From: Dasypus novemcinctus | Lineage: Eukaryota; Chordata; Mammalia; Cingulata; Dasypodidae | NCBI RefSeq assembly: GCF_030445035.2 | Contig: NC_080690.1 | Location: 33,196,796-33,260,795 of the forward strand | Length of the DNA: 64,000 bases | Direction: 5' to 3' | Shown: positions 21,707 through 34,500 of the stretch, piece after piece | Position numbering within the stretch: position 1 is the stretch's first letter | Layout: the number at the start of each line of letters is the position of its first letter | Position numbers and translations under genes: made by a program | Notes under the pieces: model-generated | Told to the model about the DNA's origin: nothing | The model's database searches: none | The model's input: only the letters and a program-made list of their open reading frames with translations

Positions 21707-22423
21707 CAGGGCTTGAAACGTGCTGGGCCGGGAGCCCAGGCTGAAACGCCGAGTGAGGCCACCAAGGTCCCTGCTGGCTAGGAGTGCGGGTCCTGACGGC
21801 CACGCGCCCGCTCCGCCCGGCCTCGCCTTCTCCCCAGCCGGCGCCCCTCAGCCCTCCACACTGGAAACACAGCAGCCAAGATGCTCGCCCTCAGGAGACG
21901 CCGATCGGAGGGGCTTGCTTGAGTGTCACACCCTGGGCGAGTGGGGTGCAGTGTCCCCCAAGTGGGGCGGGCTCTTCAGTGAGGACAGGCCTGGGGGGAC
22001 TAGCAGACACTGGGGCAGGCTGGCTGGGAGGGTCGATTCCCCTCCACCCCAAGAGAGACAAACCTTCAGTCCACAGCCCCTCCAGTGCCCGAGGAGATGA
22101 TGACCCAAGGCAGCCAGAGAGTCAAGTTGTGGGCGCGGTGAGCAAGGGGGAGGAAGTGGAGAGGCTGGGGCCCTTCAAGGGGCTGCGCACACAGCAGACT
22201 CCCCTGTTAGGGCTCAGGCCCTTACTGAGACAGAGGGTGGGTGATGGCAGAGAAAGGCTGCTTGGTTATGCAGACAGGAAGTGGGCGTGAGGGCAATGCT
22301 CTAGGCTGGGAGCCACCGTGTTGTTCAGGGAAGGAAACAGGCCCAGAGAGAGGCAGGGACCTGCCTGAGGTCACACAGCGAGTTGGAGCTGAGTCCAGAG
22401 CCAGGCTCTGGCGTCCATCCAGC

Positions 22424-22536
22424 CTAGTCGTGAGACATGGTGTGGGACTGGTCGGCTCGGGCAGTGCCAGAGGAGGAGGGCACGGCTCTCTGACTCGGGA
22501 AGTAGAGGACGGAGAACCAGCAGAAGATGAAGACAC
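22424..22536 (-). CDS. ADGRG3: ADGRG3 last coding exon
   Basis: 113 nt, entering in phase 1. Encodes the end of TM7 ([16 protein letters not shown]) and the cytoplasmic tail, stop TAG at 22424-22426. Confidence 0.95.
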
Positions 22537-25500
22537 CTGTGAGTGAGGAGAGGGGTCCCTGTGAGCTGGTGTGGGGCCAGCAGGAGTGGGCAGCCTCATG
22601 GGGCCTGCCAAGAGGAAAGGGGAAATAGCAGCCATGGTAAAAGTTCAAGGAATTATGAAAAATTTCAGATGCACGTGAAACCTCTTCCTGAAAAAAACAA
22701 AACAAAACAGAGAGTAATCTTAGAAATGAAAAATGGAGTCCCTGAAATAAAAAAGCTTAACAGTCAGGATAACTCTAGATGAGATAAATTGTTTGAAACA
22801 GGGCTGAGGAGTTAAACTAGATTATAGCACAGAAAGCCGGAGGGGAGGAGAAACACATACATGCATATCTGCAAGTATGTAGGAATACATATAACACACA
22901 CACACAAAGGAGCAGTTAACGTTAAGAAACATGGATCATAGACTAAGACGTTCCACTCTAACAGTAGTTCCAGAACAAGACAATGGGAGGAACAGATATT
23001 TGAAGACATAGCACTGAGAATTGCCCAGAAATGAAAGAAGTGTGAATCCCCAGAGCAAAGTGCTTGTTGATGGCTGAGTGGGTAAATTAAGGCAAATCCA
23101 CGCTTAGACACATTGCGGTGAAACTACAGAACATTGAACACAAAGAGGTAACTGGTAAGAGCTACCAGAGAGAAAGGATCAATTATCTACTGAGGAAAGC
23201 CGCCTGGACGCCCAGCAGACCTCACCAACGCCAGAGGGAATGACACGAAGACGGAGAAAGTTACAGCACGTAAGAAAATATGGGAAGCATAGAAATTCAC
23301 GGAAAAAAATAGAAACTGAGAGTGTGTTTATAAGAAATTTCTAACTAGAATGCTATACAACAATAAGAATATTGAGGAGAGGTCAGTGGGCGGCAAAGTG
23401 TACTGAGGTCTCAGTTACGTTTAGGAGGAAGGTAGAAATACTGAATAACTCAGGCTCAGCTGGAGCTTAACTCGGTAGAGTTAAATATGCACACTTAGAT
23501 GTGAAGGGTCACCCCTGAAAGCATATAGATATGATCTATAGTTTCAAGGTGTGTCTCCCTCAACCTTTAACCCCTTGGATTTTCTGTACGTGGACTTATG
23601 ATCCTTCAGCCAGGGACAGCCTGCGATGACCTCCTAGTAAGAGCTTCCACTGCGGGTCACAGCTCCCTGGGCTGCAGGCACTCACCTCTGCACCGCACAG
23701 TCATTCATCGGGATCAACCTCTTTCCAGATGACTGAACGAGGGTCAGAGCTGTTGAGTGACTTGCTGGAGTGGTGGGGGAAGCAGGGATTTGAACCCAGG
23801 TCTGCCTGGCCCCCAAGCCTGTGCCACCAACCACTGTCACACACGGCCTCATAAGGTGCTGGGACGCAGCCCTGTTCTTGCGGTCTTGCCCCCACTCCAT
23901 CCATCCAGGCCACCTGGGCCCCCAGGAGCTCCACTGGGCAGGAGCAGGCTGAGCGTCAGCACCCACTTTTCCTCTCTGTTTCCCTGGCAGTCAGGCTGGG
24001 ACACTGCCTTGACTTGTGTCTGTGAAATGGGAATGTGAGGAGCAAAGAGGGTAGGTGCGGGCAAGGAAACTGGGGTCCAAGCCTGGGCTCCTTCCCGTTG
24101 GTTGGGGTCTCCGAGGCAGGTAGCAGACCCATCCATCATTTCCTCCACCAGTCATTTCCCTCCTGCCTGTTCGTGTCACGGGGACATTCACTCACATGAC
24201 CCGGCCCTCCCGGTCACAGCTGATTGGACCGGGGAGAGACTGAATTTGTCTGTTTTCTAAACTTGGAAGGTCAGGTAGGGTAGAGGCCACCATGTCGGGC
24301 AGCCGTTTTGGGGTCATAGGAACTTGGCAGTCACTGGAGGCCGTGGGTAGCAATGGACAAGCAGAGAGAGAAGAGGGAAGGCATCTCCTTAGAGAGAAAA
24401 AGACAGGGGAAGCATATTTGGCTCAACTGATAGAGCATCCGCCTACCATATAGGAGGTCCAGGGTTCAAACCCAGGCCTCCTGGCCCGTGTGGTGAGCTG
24501 GCCCATGTGCAGTGCTGCCGTGCACAAGGAGTGCCGTGCCATGCAGGGGTGTCCCCCACATAGGGAAGTCCTACCTGCAAGGAGTGCACCCCGCAGGGAG
24601 AGCCGCCCTCCGCGAAAAAAGTGCAGCCCACCCAGGAGTGGCGCCTCACACACGGAGAGCTGACACAGCAAGATGATGCAACAAAAAAGAAACACAGGGT
24701 GCCGCATGACAAGAATGCAAGTGGACACAGAAGAACACACAGGGAATGGATACAGAGAACAGACAACAGAGGGGAAGGGAAGAAAAATAAATAAAATAAA
24801 TCTTAAAAAAAAAAAAAAAAAGCTGGCAGGCTACCCTGCTCGAGAGGACGAGGTGGATAGAGTATCTGCTTTGATTTGGGTGGCTTGGCCTCATCCTGCT
24901 TCCAGCCAACTGCCTTTCCTGGCCTGGGGTCCTCGAGCGGGCCCTGGATTTTTAAAATCAACACCCTTGACTTGAGCTGGCAGGCCGAGTGGAATCCTCC
25001 CTCTTGCAAACCACCCATCCTCCAGCCCCCAGGGCCTCCGGTGCCGCCTCCCCGCCCCGGAGCCTCACCTTGCAGGGAGTTGAGAATTGCGAAGATGTAG
25101 ACGGTGGACAGGCCCAGGGGCGTGAGGCAGGCCAGCCCCCAGGTCACGCCCAGCAGGCTCGAGAGGCCGAGCACGGTGAGGACGCCCTTCCAGTGCTGCC
25201 TGTGCTCCTTGCCCGCGGTGGCGCTCGGCAGCGTGAAGATCTTCCAGGCCACCAGGCCCAGGACCACGGCGCTGAAGAGGAAGGTGAGGAGGAAGTAGCC
25301 GTGGACGGTGATGTAGAGGGCAGCTTTGTTCCGGATCCAGCACCTGGGGGAGGCGGGCGCCCGTTGGGACCAGAGGGGCGTCCCCTGCCCGGCAAGCCCC
25401 CGGGAGGTCTTCCCCAGCTGCCCCTCCCATCTCCACCCGCCAGGCCCCTGCTCTCCTCCTGGCTAGGGGCCCAAGGCTTGGGTGACTCTTTGGAGACCTT

Positions 25501-28500
25501 GGCCCCAAAGACATGCTTTGTTTGCCCCACGTTAGGTTGTAAATAACCTGAAGAACAGTCACTATTTAAAAACTGGGGGGAACGGACTTTGGCCCAGTGG
25601 TTAGGGCGTCCGTCTACCACATGGGAGGTCCACGGTTCAAACCCCCGGCCTCCTTGACCGGTGTGGAGCTGGCCCATGTGCAGTGCTGATGCGCGCAAGG
25701 AGCACCGTGCCACACAGCGGTGTCCCCCACGTAGGGGAGCCCCACGCACAAGGAGTGCACCCTTAAGGAGAGCCGCCCAGCGCGAAGGCAGGAGCAGCCT
25801 GCCGAGGAAGGGCGCCACCCACACTTCCCGTGCCACTGACGACAGCAGAAGCGGACAAAGAAACAAGACGCAGCAAAAAGACACAGAGAACAGACAACCG
25901 GGGGAGGGGAGGGGAATTAAATAAATAAAAATAAATCTTTAAAAATAAAATAAATAAATAAATAAAATCTGGAAGGTTTTTGGGCATAAATATGCAGATT
26001 TCTGCTTCTCTTGTCAAACCCTCCGGCGGCTCTGCCTCCGCCCGTCCTGAAGGACAGAAGCCAGCTGCCCGTTAGACAGTGTGGGGGCGCCAGCTCACGG
26101 CAGGCCCCACCCGGCCCCCCTCCACAGCCCCTTTGGTCCTGCGCGCGAGGCCCTGAGGACGGATCTGCTGGCCCCTCCGAGCACAGAGCCACGGGCTCGG
26201 GGGCGGCGCCGTGGGAGAGCCCTGGCGCGGGGGTCTGAGGCTCGGCTCAGCTCTGCTCCACTGCTCCAGGGGGCTGCAGGGAGAAAGGCCCTAAAGAGCC
26301 TGTCAACCAGCAGCCCTTGCACGGAGGAGGAGACTTGGAAGTCTTGCCCAAGGGCGGGGCTTGCCCAAGGTCAGAGCCAGGCAGGGCCAGAGCCTGAATT
26401 GGACCCAGGGCTGTGGCAGGGAGCTGGGCAGGAGCAAGGAAACCCAGCCCAGGGGGCAAGTGGAAGCCGAAATCTGCACGCCCTCCCCTCCCCAAGCTGA
26501 GCCCCTGGCCTGAGGGCAGGGTCCCCTTTCCAATTTGCCCAAAGGTGCTATATGGACTAGTGGGAGCCCAGGCAAGAGCACGGCAGCCTGTCTCCCAGTC
26601 CAGTTCTCACCCACCCCCCTTCCCAAGCCTCCTCGTTTCAATTCCTCTCTCCAGGTCTCCGTTTACCCCTCCACGCCAGGAGTTGGCTGGATCTGAGGAT
26701 CCTTCCGGCTTTGACGTACTCCTTCATCCTTCGGCGGGCTCCCTCCACTTCCCACCTCCCTCTGGCCCCACGTGTGAAGCCTGGGCCCGGCGCCACCCCT
26801 GCTCCCCTGCCTCCACTCACAGTTCCAGGGTGATCTGATCCTTCGCGTTGCGGATGGTGTAGCGGCCGTAGCTGTTGGCGCTGCCGGTGCTGATGACCAT
26901 CAGTGCAGGCAGGCCTGGGCGTGAGGGGAGGGGGCATGGTGCTGCTTGCTCAGCCTCGAGCCCCGGCCTGGCTGGCAGCCCCCTCTCTCCCCGTCCCTGG
27001 GGGGGCCTGGCTGGAGAAGAAGTCCAGGCAGCACGTACCCCAGCCCAGCAGGCTCGTCCTCAGGAAGTAGTGCCTGAAGTAGGTGTTGAAGACCCTGATG
27101 ACGAGCAGGTAGAGGTGGAAGGCTTCCAGGCCCATCCAGGTGAAGGTACAGAGCAGGAAGTAGTGGAAGACTGCACCCCGGACCCAGCAGGCAGCCTCTG
27201 ACGCCTGCCCGTGGCTCTCCACGTTGACGAAGAAGAGGAGATTCAGGAGGAACAGACTGACGCTGAGGGACACGTGGATCTTGGGGGCATCGTCTGACTT
27301 GAACCTCTGCCGGTAGAACCTGCAGTGAGAAGGCCCAGTGAGAGGCCCCAGCTCAGGGGGCTCCCAGGATACCCCCCAAGTCCCAGGGCGTCCCGCTGGC
27401 CCACGCTCTCCACCCTCACTGCCGGCCCCTGCCAGAGCTTGCAGCTTCCACCCCTGCCCAGCAGCACCCCTGCCCACACCCCTGGGCTAAAGTTCAGGAC
27501 CCTCATGCGGTCCACGAGCCCCGTGGGGTTCAGGTCCCTCCAGCCTCATCCCTTGGCTCGATGTTTTAGCCAAACGTCGAGCCAGAGTTTGCAATTCCCT
27601 GAGTGCATTCTGCGTGTTTACAGCTCCTGGGCTTTGCCGAGCTCTTCCTCTGCTCTCAACGCCTTTCCCTGCTCCCCGCCTTCCCTGCTCTCAACGCCTT
27701 TCCCTGCTCCCCGCCTTCCCTGCTTGCTTGACTCCTGCTCTGTCTTTAAAGCTTCCCCTGGGGAAATGGATGTGGCTCGACCAATTGGGCTCCCGGATGC
27801 CCAGGGCCTCCTGGTGAGGGCAAGCTGGCCACGCTGCAAGCTGGCCTGCATGGAGTGCCAGCCCATGCGGGAATGCAGCCCCGTGCAGGAGAGCCGCCCT
27901 GCATGGGAATGCTGCCCAGTGTGGGAAAGCCGCCCCACGCAGGAGTGCAGGCCAACACAGAGAACTGGTGCAATAGGATGACGCAACAAGAGACACAGAG
28001 GAGAGAAAATAAGAAGACATAGCAGAACGGAGCTGAGTTGGTGCAAGAGAGTAATCACTTCTCCCACACTCCAGAAAGTCCCAGGATCGGTTCCCAGAAC
28101 CGCCTCATGAGAACACAAGCAGACATAGAAGAACACACAGTGAATGGACACAGAGAGCAGAAAACATGGGGATGGGATAAATAAATAAATAATTTTTTTT
28201 TTTTTTGGTAAAAGCTTCCCCAGACATTCCTTCTGGGAGGCTGTCTGGGGTGGCCTCCTATGAGGCTGGCTTGGCAGTTTCTCAACAGCAGCATGACTAT
28301 CTCTCTTCCCCGTATCCCCTAGCCCGGCATTCACGCTGAGTGAGTGGGTGGACAGAAGACTGCATGAGGCCTGGGACATAGTTTGGGTGAGTATCATTAC
28401 CCTTGCTTGATAGGTGGGAAAATGAGGCCCAGAGAGGGACAGAGACTTTGGCAGAGCCCCCAAGCAGGGCCGGCCCGACGCCGGGCTCCGGATGCCCTGC

Positions 28501-31500
28501 CCAGGGCTCCTTCCCAGGCTCACCTCCCTCCGCATGGGGGTCACACTCTGCATTCTCAGCAGTAAATCCCAAAGGACTCTCCCCACGGGGACGGGAGCCC
28601 AGGGCAGCTTGGAGGGCGCATGAGGGACAACATCCGCCTCACATGAGTTGCCAGGCCCCACCCTTTGGGAGCTGGTGACAATTCCTCCTGCTGCTCCAAG
28701 CCCGGCTCACAGGGTCTGCTGTGCAGCCTGCTGGCAAGTCACGCTCAGCTTGCTGGGCACGGGAGCGTGTCCTAGGCCAGGGCTGGGAGGGGTGGGGCAA
28801 GGCAGGGACCACTCACACTCAAGTTTCAGTCTGAGACCAAGCAGGAGGGGCTGGAGGGGGCTCTAGCCCAGGACCGAATGGGGAAAGAGACAAAGCGGCA
28901 CGTGCAGAAGGGCAGCGGGAACACTGCCTGGGAGTCAGGCCACACAAGGCACCTCCTGGAGGCCGGGGACAGGACAGGTTGGGCCGGCTGCTCCCCGCAG
29001 GCCGTTCCAGCAGGCAGTTTCCACGATCCCTCAGCCGGGCCCAGGGCCTCTACCATTTCTGCTTGTCCTATACTCACTCCCCTTCTTCTGGAAACAGCCC
29101 TGGGATTTCCCTGGGAACACCCTTCCCCCTTCTCAGCCAGGAAGTCTGGAGGGGTGGGTCCTTTGGTAGTGCTGGTCCACGAGCAGGCACGTGGCCTGGC
29201 CCGGCCACTTTCTTCCTTCTCTTGCCCACAGCAGTGGGTTCCGTCACGGCACAGGCTCCACATTAGATGAGTAAACTCAGGGCCGGCCTCCACGTGCGGT
29301 AAAACTGCCCTTAATCATAGGCACCCACAGGGCCAGCTTCCTGGGTGTGTGGCCTCTGCAGCCACACAGGACCCTGCACTCCGAAGGGCCCTGAGCTTGG
29401 TTTAATGCTCTGCTCTCACCTTCCTGAAATTCTTATTAATTCCTGGACATGGAGCCTGGGCTTTTAATTTCTCACTGGGCCCCTCAAACAGTGTAGTCAG
29501 TCTGCACACACACACGTGCACACGCATGAATGCAGACACACTCAGACACACACTAATGCATGTAAAGGGTGATGAAAACTGAACAAGATCTGTATTCTAG
29601 TTAACAGTACTGGACCAACGTCAATCTCCTGGGTTTGGTGATGGTGCTGCAGTTATGAAAGTTGCCACCACCAGCGAAAGCTGGGAAAAGGTCCATGGGG
29701 ACTCTGCACTATTTGCAGCTTCTTGTGAATCTGCAATCTTTTAAAATAAAATGTTTATAAAAATCTCCGGTTCTAGGATTTTGTTCAGAAATATTGGGAA
29801 AAAGGAGACCTCTTTTATTTCAGCTGGGGTAGCTAAGAAGCCACAGGATAAGCCTGGAGGTTAAAGGGGCCCCCAAGAATGGAAAAGCTGCCTGACAAGA
29901 CATGAAAGCAAAGCTGTGGGCTACAGAGGGAGGCACCAAGTCCTGGTGACACCTTTTGAGCTCCTAGATCCAGCCTTGCCTGAAGGCAGCCTCCTTGGAT
30001 TTTCAATGACACAAATCACGCATTCCCCGTTGTGTTTTAAGCTGAACTGAGTTGGGCTGCTGCCACTTACACTTAAAATAGCCCTGCCACGCCTCAAACT
30101 CCAACCCCATTTAATAGACAAGGAAGATAGGGTTGGTGGGGGGAGAGCGTAAGGAGCACAGCCAGGGTGCTTCCTGCCCTGCCCTGATGTCTCCCCGGAG
30201 AACAGGAGGGAGGTGTGGGGTTGGGACGGGATTACCCACCTCAGGACAAGGTAGAGAACAACCGTGAAGGCCAGAAAGACCATAGAGGTGCCGCAGCCGG
30301 CCTGGGAGATGCGCTTTAGGGCTTGCACCGTGGCCTCGTCCAAGACCGGACTCTGTGGGTGACCCCCCCCAACCAGTCCAGTCAGCGGAGGTCAAGCCCA
30401 CACACCCACAGGCCCCGGGCTGCCAGGCAGCCCCCGCGTCCCACGGGCAGGGGCCGGGGGCCTCCGGCCTGCGGGGGTCCGGGTGGAGCGGGCGTTACCA
30501 GCAGCAGGGCGAAGAAGGTCAGGTGGTTGCAGCGGCACACAGTCTCCTCGCCTCGCAGCTCTGTCAGGCAGCCCTCGGAGGCCCAGTCTCCTCCTGTGGG
30601 CCCTGGGAGAGGAGGGGAGAAGGAAGGGAGGGGAGGCAGGGGGCGGGGCCTCGGGGGCGGAGCCAGACCCCTCCCTGGGACCCCGTCTGCTCGCAGCCGC
30701 CTCACCCCAGAAGGGCTTACCCCAGAAGGGCCTCACCCCAGAAGGGCCTCACCCCAGAAGGGCCTCACCCCAGAAGGGCCTCCAGGCCCTACCTTTAGTC
30801 ACATCCCAGAACACGCAGTGGAGGGTCATGTTCTGAAACCAGAGGTGGGAAAGGGGCAGGTTGGGAGGGGAGGAGAAGGGGGACGAGGGGAGGGGAGCGT
30901 GCGCGGGGCAGGTGGCAAGCGGGTTCACTCCCAGGGGTCACGCGGAACTTTAATAGCGCCATATTGTGGGGCCTGGATCAGCAGGTGAGCGGCGTGGCTG
31001 TGGCTGGGGTGGGCAGGTCTGCGTGTGGGTATGCAAGTGCCCTTCGGGGAGCACGGAGGCGGCGGGTGTGCACCACGATGTGCACGCGTGTTGATCTGAC
31101 AGGTCCTCTGTGCACCTGGTGGGCGCTGGCTGGGGATACTTGGGGCACACGTACACGTGGGTGCAGCCTGGGCATGTGTCTCTGGGCGCATTGATGTGCA
31201 CGGGCCTCTGGAAGTCTTGTGCATGAACACGGGGAGGGGGCGCCCTGCGCAGAGTCCACTCATATGCCCGGTCGTCCCACCCACGTGACAGCCAGGCCGG
31301 GGTGGGGGGGGACTCACCCGGGGCTGACGCCGGTGGGAGAAGGTGATCTCCAAAGGCTCGCTCAGCCCAGTGATCTGCGTGCGGCCCACGCTCAAGCCCA
31401 CCAGGCGATTGTTCAACACCCTGCCGCCGCCCTCCAGGCTGCCCTGGGGGCCCTGAGGGGGACGAGAAGGCGGAAGGGGCAGGGACCAGGCTGTGGAAGG

Positions 31501-34500
31501 GCCAGGGGTTTCCTGGGAGCCTCCAGCTCCTGGAGGGCAAAGTCTGCACCAGGGGCAGGGGGCCACGGTGACCTTCCCGCTGCTCCCTGCGGTCTCCTGC
31601 TCGGGCTGGGCAGGGCCCTACCTCCCAGGCCCACTGGCCGCAGAGCCGTGCACCTGACAGCTCTCAGCTGCTGGCCTCAGGACACCTCTGCTCCCCTGCC
31701 CGGGACACAGGGTCGGAAGAAAGATCGGCCCAGCAACGGAGGACTGGTGGTGCTTCCGGGTGGGTGGGCACATGCCTGCCCCAGGGCTTCACAGGCCTGC
31801 CCGGGTTGGATCCACGCATCTAGGGGCACACACTGGGGACACGTCTTTTCAAGGATATGGGCACGCTTGTTTGTGTCAACATGGTCACACGTGGACACCA
31901 TGATCGTGTGTGCACAGGAATGTAAAAAGATATGCGTGTTTGCACATGCACAGGGTGCAAGGACGCACTTGGGACACAGGCGAGAGTTCAGGGGCGCCCA
32001 TCATCTGCGCATGTGTGCAGGCTAAGCCTGTAGAACAGGGGTCTGGGATGACCTGGTTGGCAAAACCGCTTGAGAAACACTCCCGACGGGCTCATGGCCA
32101 TACCTCCTCCATCCGCCCCCTCAGCAAAGACACCAGCGAGGGTGAGCTGGGGCCCGGGGCCCTGGTGAACCTGGCATTTAACTTCCGAGTCGCCCTGAGC
32201 CCCCATCAGGGTCTCCTCACCTTGAAGATATTCCCCGGCCCGATGTCCAGGACAGTTATGGCCAGCCGGTCCACAGACCCCTTGTCCCGCAGGGATTTCA
32301 GAAGACTCCCGGGAAGCCGGACTCTGTCAGAGGGCTTGTCCTCCTTCTTTATCTGCTTCGGAACCTGCAACCACAGTCGCAACAGCTCCCATCTTTACCC
32401 AAGGGTTCGACCCCCCGACACAGGTCCTGCCACTCTCCTAGATGGGGGGGGAAACTGAGGCACACCGTCAGGAGGGGCAGCACCGGAGGACACCAGCTCA
32501 GAGGGGCAGAACACCAGGGCCACGTTCCAGCTCTGCCCCTCCTGGGCTGTGAGCCCCGGGCAGGTCACGGCGCACGTGGAGCCTGTTTCCCCATCTGGAG
32601 AGTGGCGCTAGCCACATGCCCGCTTGTCCACCTTCAGGCTGAGAGTGCACTGTGAAGAGACGACGCCGGGGGAAGCTCTTGGGTTTCATCAACCAGTCTT
32701 CAAGCGTGAGGGAGGATCTGGGGCAGTGTGCTTTTGGCCAGGGTCCTAACAGCCCCTGAGTTTAAACAGGGCTGGAGGGTGATGGAATAAATGGAAAGAC
32801 AAACAGTCAGAAAAAAGTGACAGTCTTGGAACTCGAGAAGGGAGATACCAGGGACAGACAGAGGACGTCAGAGTCTGTACTGACCGCGAATTCCTCTTTT
32901 CCTTCCCCAAACAGCAACAGATGAAAAAAAAAAAGGTTTAGCATGGTCAAAACTTTAAAATAAATTTCTCTGGTAATTACCAAAAAAAAATGTTGTTTTA
33001 CTCATTCTCTGATCTCACTGATCTCCCTGGGGCTGCAGCCTGATCCCTACCTGGTGCCTGCCTGCGGAACAGGGGCGCTCAAGAGGTGCAGCTGAAGGCC
33101 CCAACTGTCTCCTTCCCAGTCTAGACCCTGTGTCAGAGGAACCTGGGGGTGATCCCTGAGGCCAGTGTGTACCCACGCGCAGGGCCCAGCTTCATGCACC
33201 ACATGATAAAGGGGTGAGAAAGACCCTAGCTCTCTTCAGGCAGACTTAAATCTACCTTGACGATAACCGACCTGCCTTGCTTGAACTCCCACCGTTAGGT
33301 CAAGCGGGGCTAGAGATCATTATCAAACTCGCGCTGTGTTGAGTGTTCCCTGTGACTCATCCCATCTCCTCCCCCCAATAAGCTTGAAAGTGGGCAAGGC
33401 CATTGTCATTTTACAGATGGGGAAGCCAAGACTCAAAAAGGTTAAGGCATTTGCTCAAGAACACAGTAATTAATCAGGGGCAGAGCTGGGGTTGGAATCT
33501 AGACCAATGTAAATCCAGTCTTCCCATTTAACCACTTGGCCAGACTGCTAGGGGTACCCTTTATCTGGTTCCTGGGGTGGACTGTGGAGGAGTCTTAGCG
33601 CTCATTTTACCAATGAGGATTTGAGGGCCCAGAGAGAAGAGGGGATTTCCTAGAGGACACCTGGTGGAAAGACCAGAACTGGAACTCAGCTCTCCTGACT
33701 CTCAATCCAGTGCTCTTCTGAATGGCTCTGAAGAGCCTAGCACCCTGGCCATAACCTCCTACTAGGATCCACTTTTCCACTTAGCTCACTAGCACCATTA
33801 GCAAGGTAGCAGAGCGTGCTGCCAAAATGGGACACGAGAAGGATACGTTTTCATGGGTACCAGGCACAGTCCCTGACTCTCAGAATTCTAAAAAATATGC
33901 CTGAAGGAAAGAGGGCTGGGACTAGCCAGCAGGGATGGGGGGGGTGGGGCGCTCTTCACCTCATCGGGGATCAGAGAGAAGTGCAGTTCTTCTGAGATGT
34001 CAGTGCTGAAGTCCTGGACCAAAGTCTTCACAAAAGACATATTCACGGTCTTCTCCGAACTGTTCTCCACCAGGAAACTTTCATAGTTCAGCCAGTATCT
34101 GCAAGGGGCCAAGCATCGGGGGAGGGGAAGGTGTTGCAGACTGAGTTACCCACTCACCTGGTCCCCAACCCGATGCCCGGGGGAGAGATACCATGGGCCA
34201 TACTCAGCAGCTCTTTGGATGAGATGTGACCGTGGAAGGCTAAGGGGCAAACCACTGCAGGAGGAAGGGGTGGCTTGGGACAAATCCAGGCTGATGGCCC
34301 CTCTGATTATTTTATGCCTTTGTCTTTTTTTATTGTGGTAAAATACACATAATATTTACCATTTTAATCATTTCAAAAGTGTGCAATTCAGTAGCAGTAA
34401 GGAGCTTCATAAGGTTGTGCAACCATCACCATCTAGTTCCAGAACTTTTTCATCACCAAAAGGATATCTTGTACCTGCTAGCCGTCATTCCCCATTTCCC

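Noticed and set aside
27618-28661. 347-codon open frame on the minus strand
   Set aside because: It spans a whole SINE with its target duplications; the protein is low in complexity and matches nothing known.
30701-30779. CRISPR-like short repeat array
   Set aside because: Repeats abut with no spacers and the genome is mammalian; it is a simple tandem repeat.
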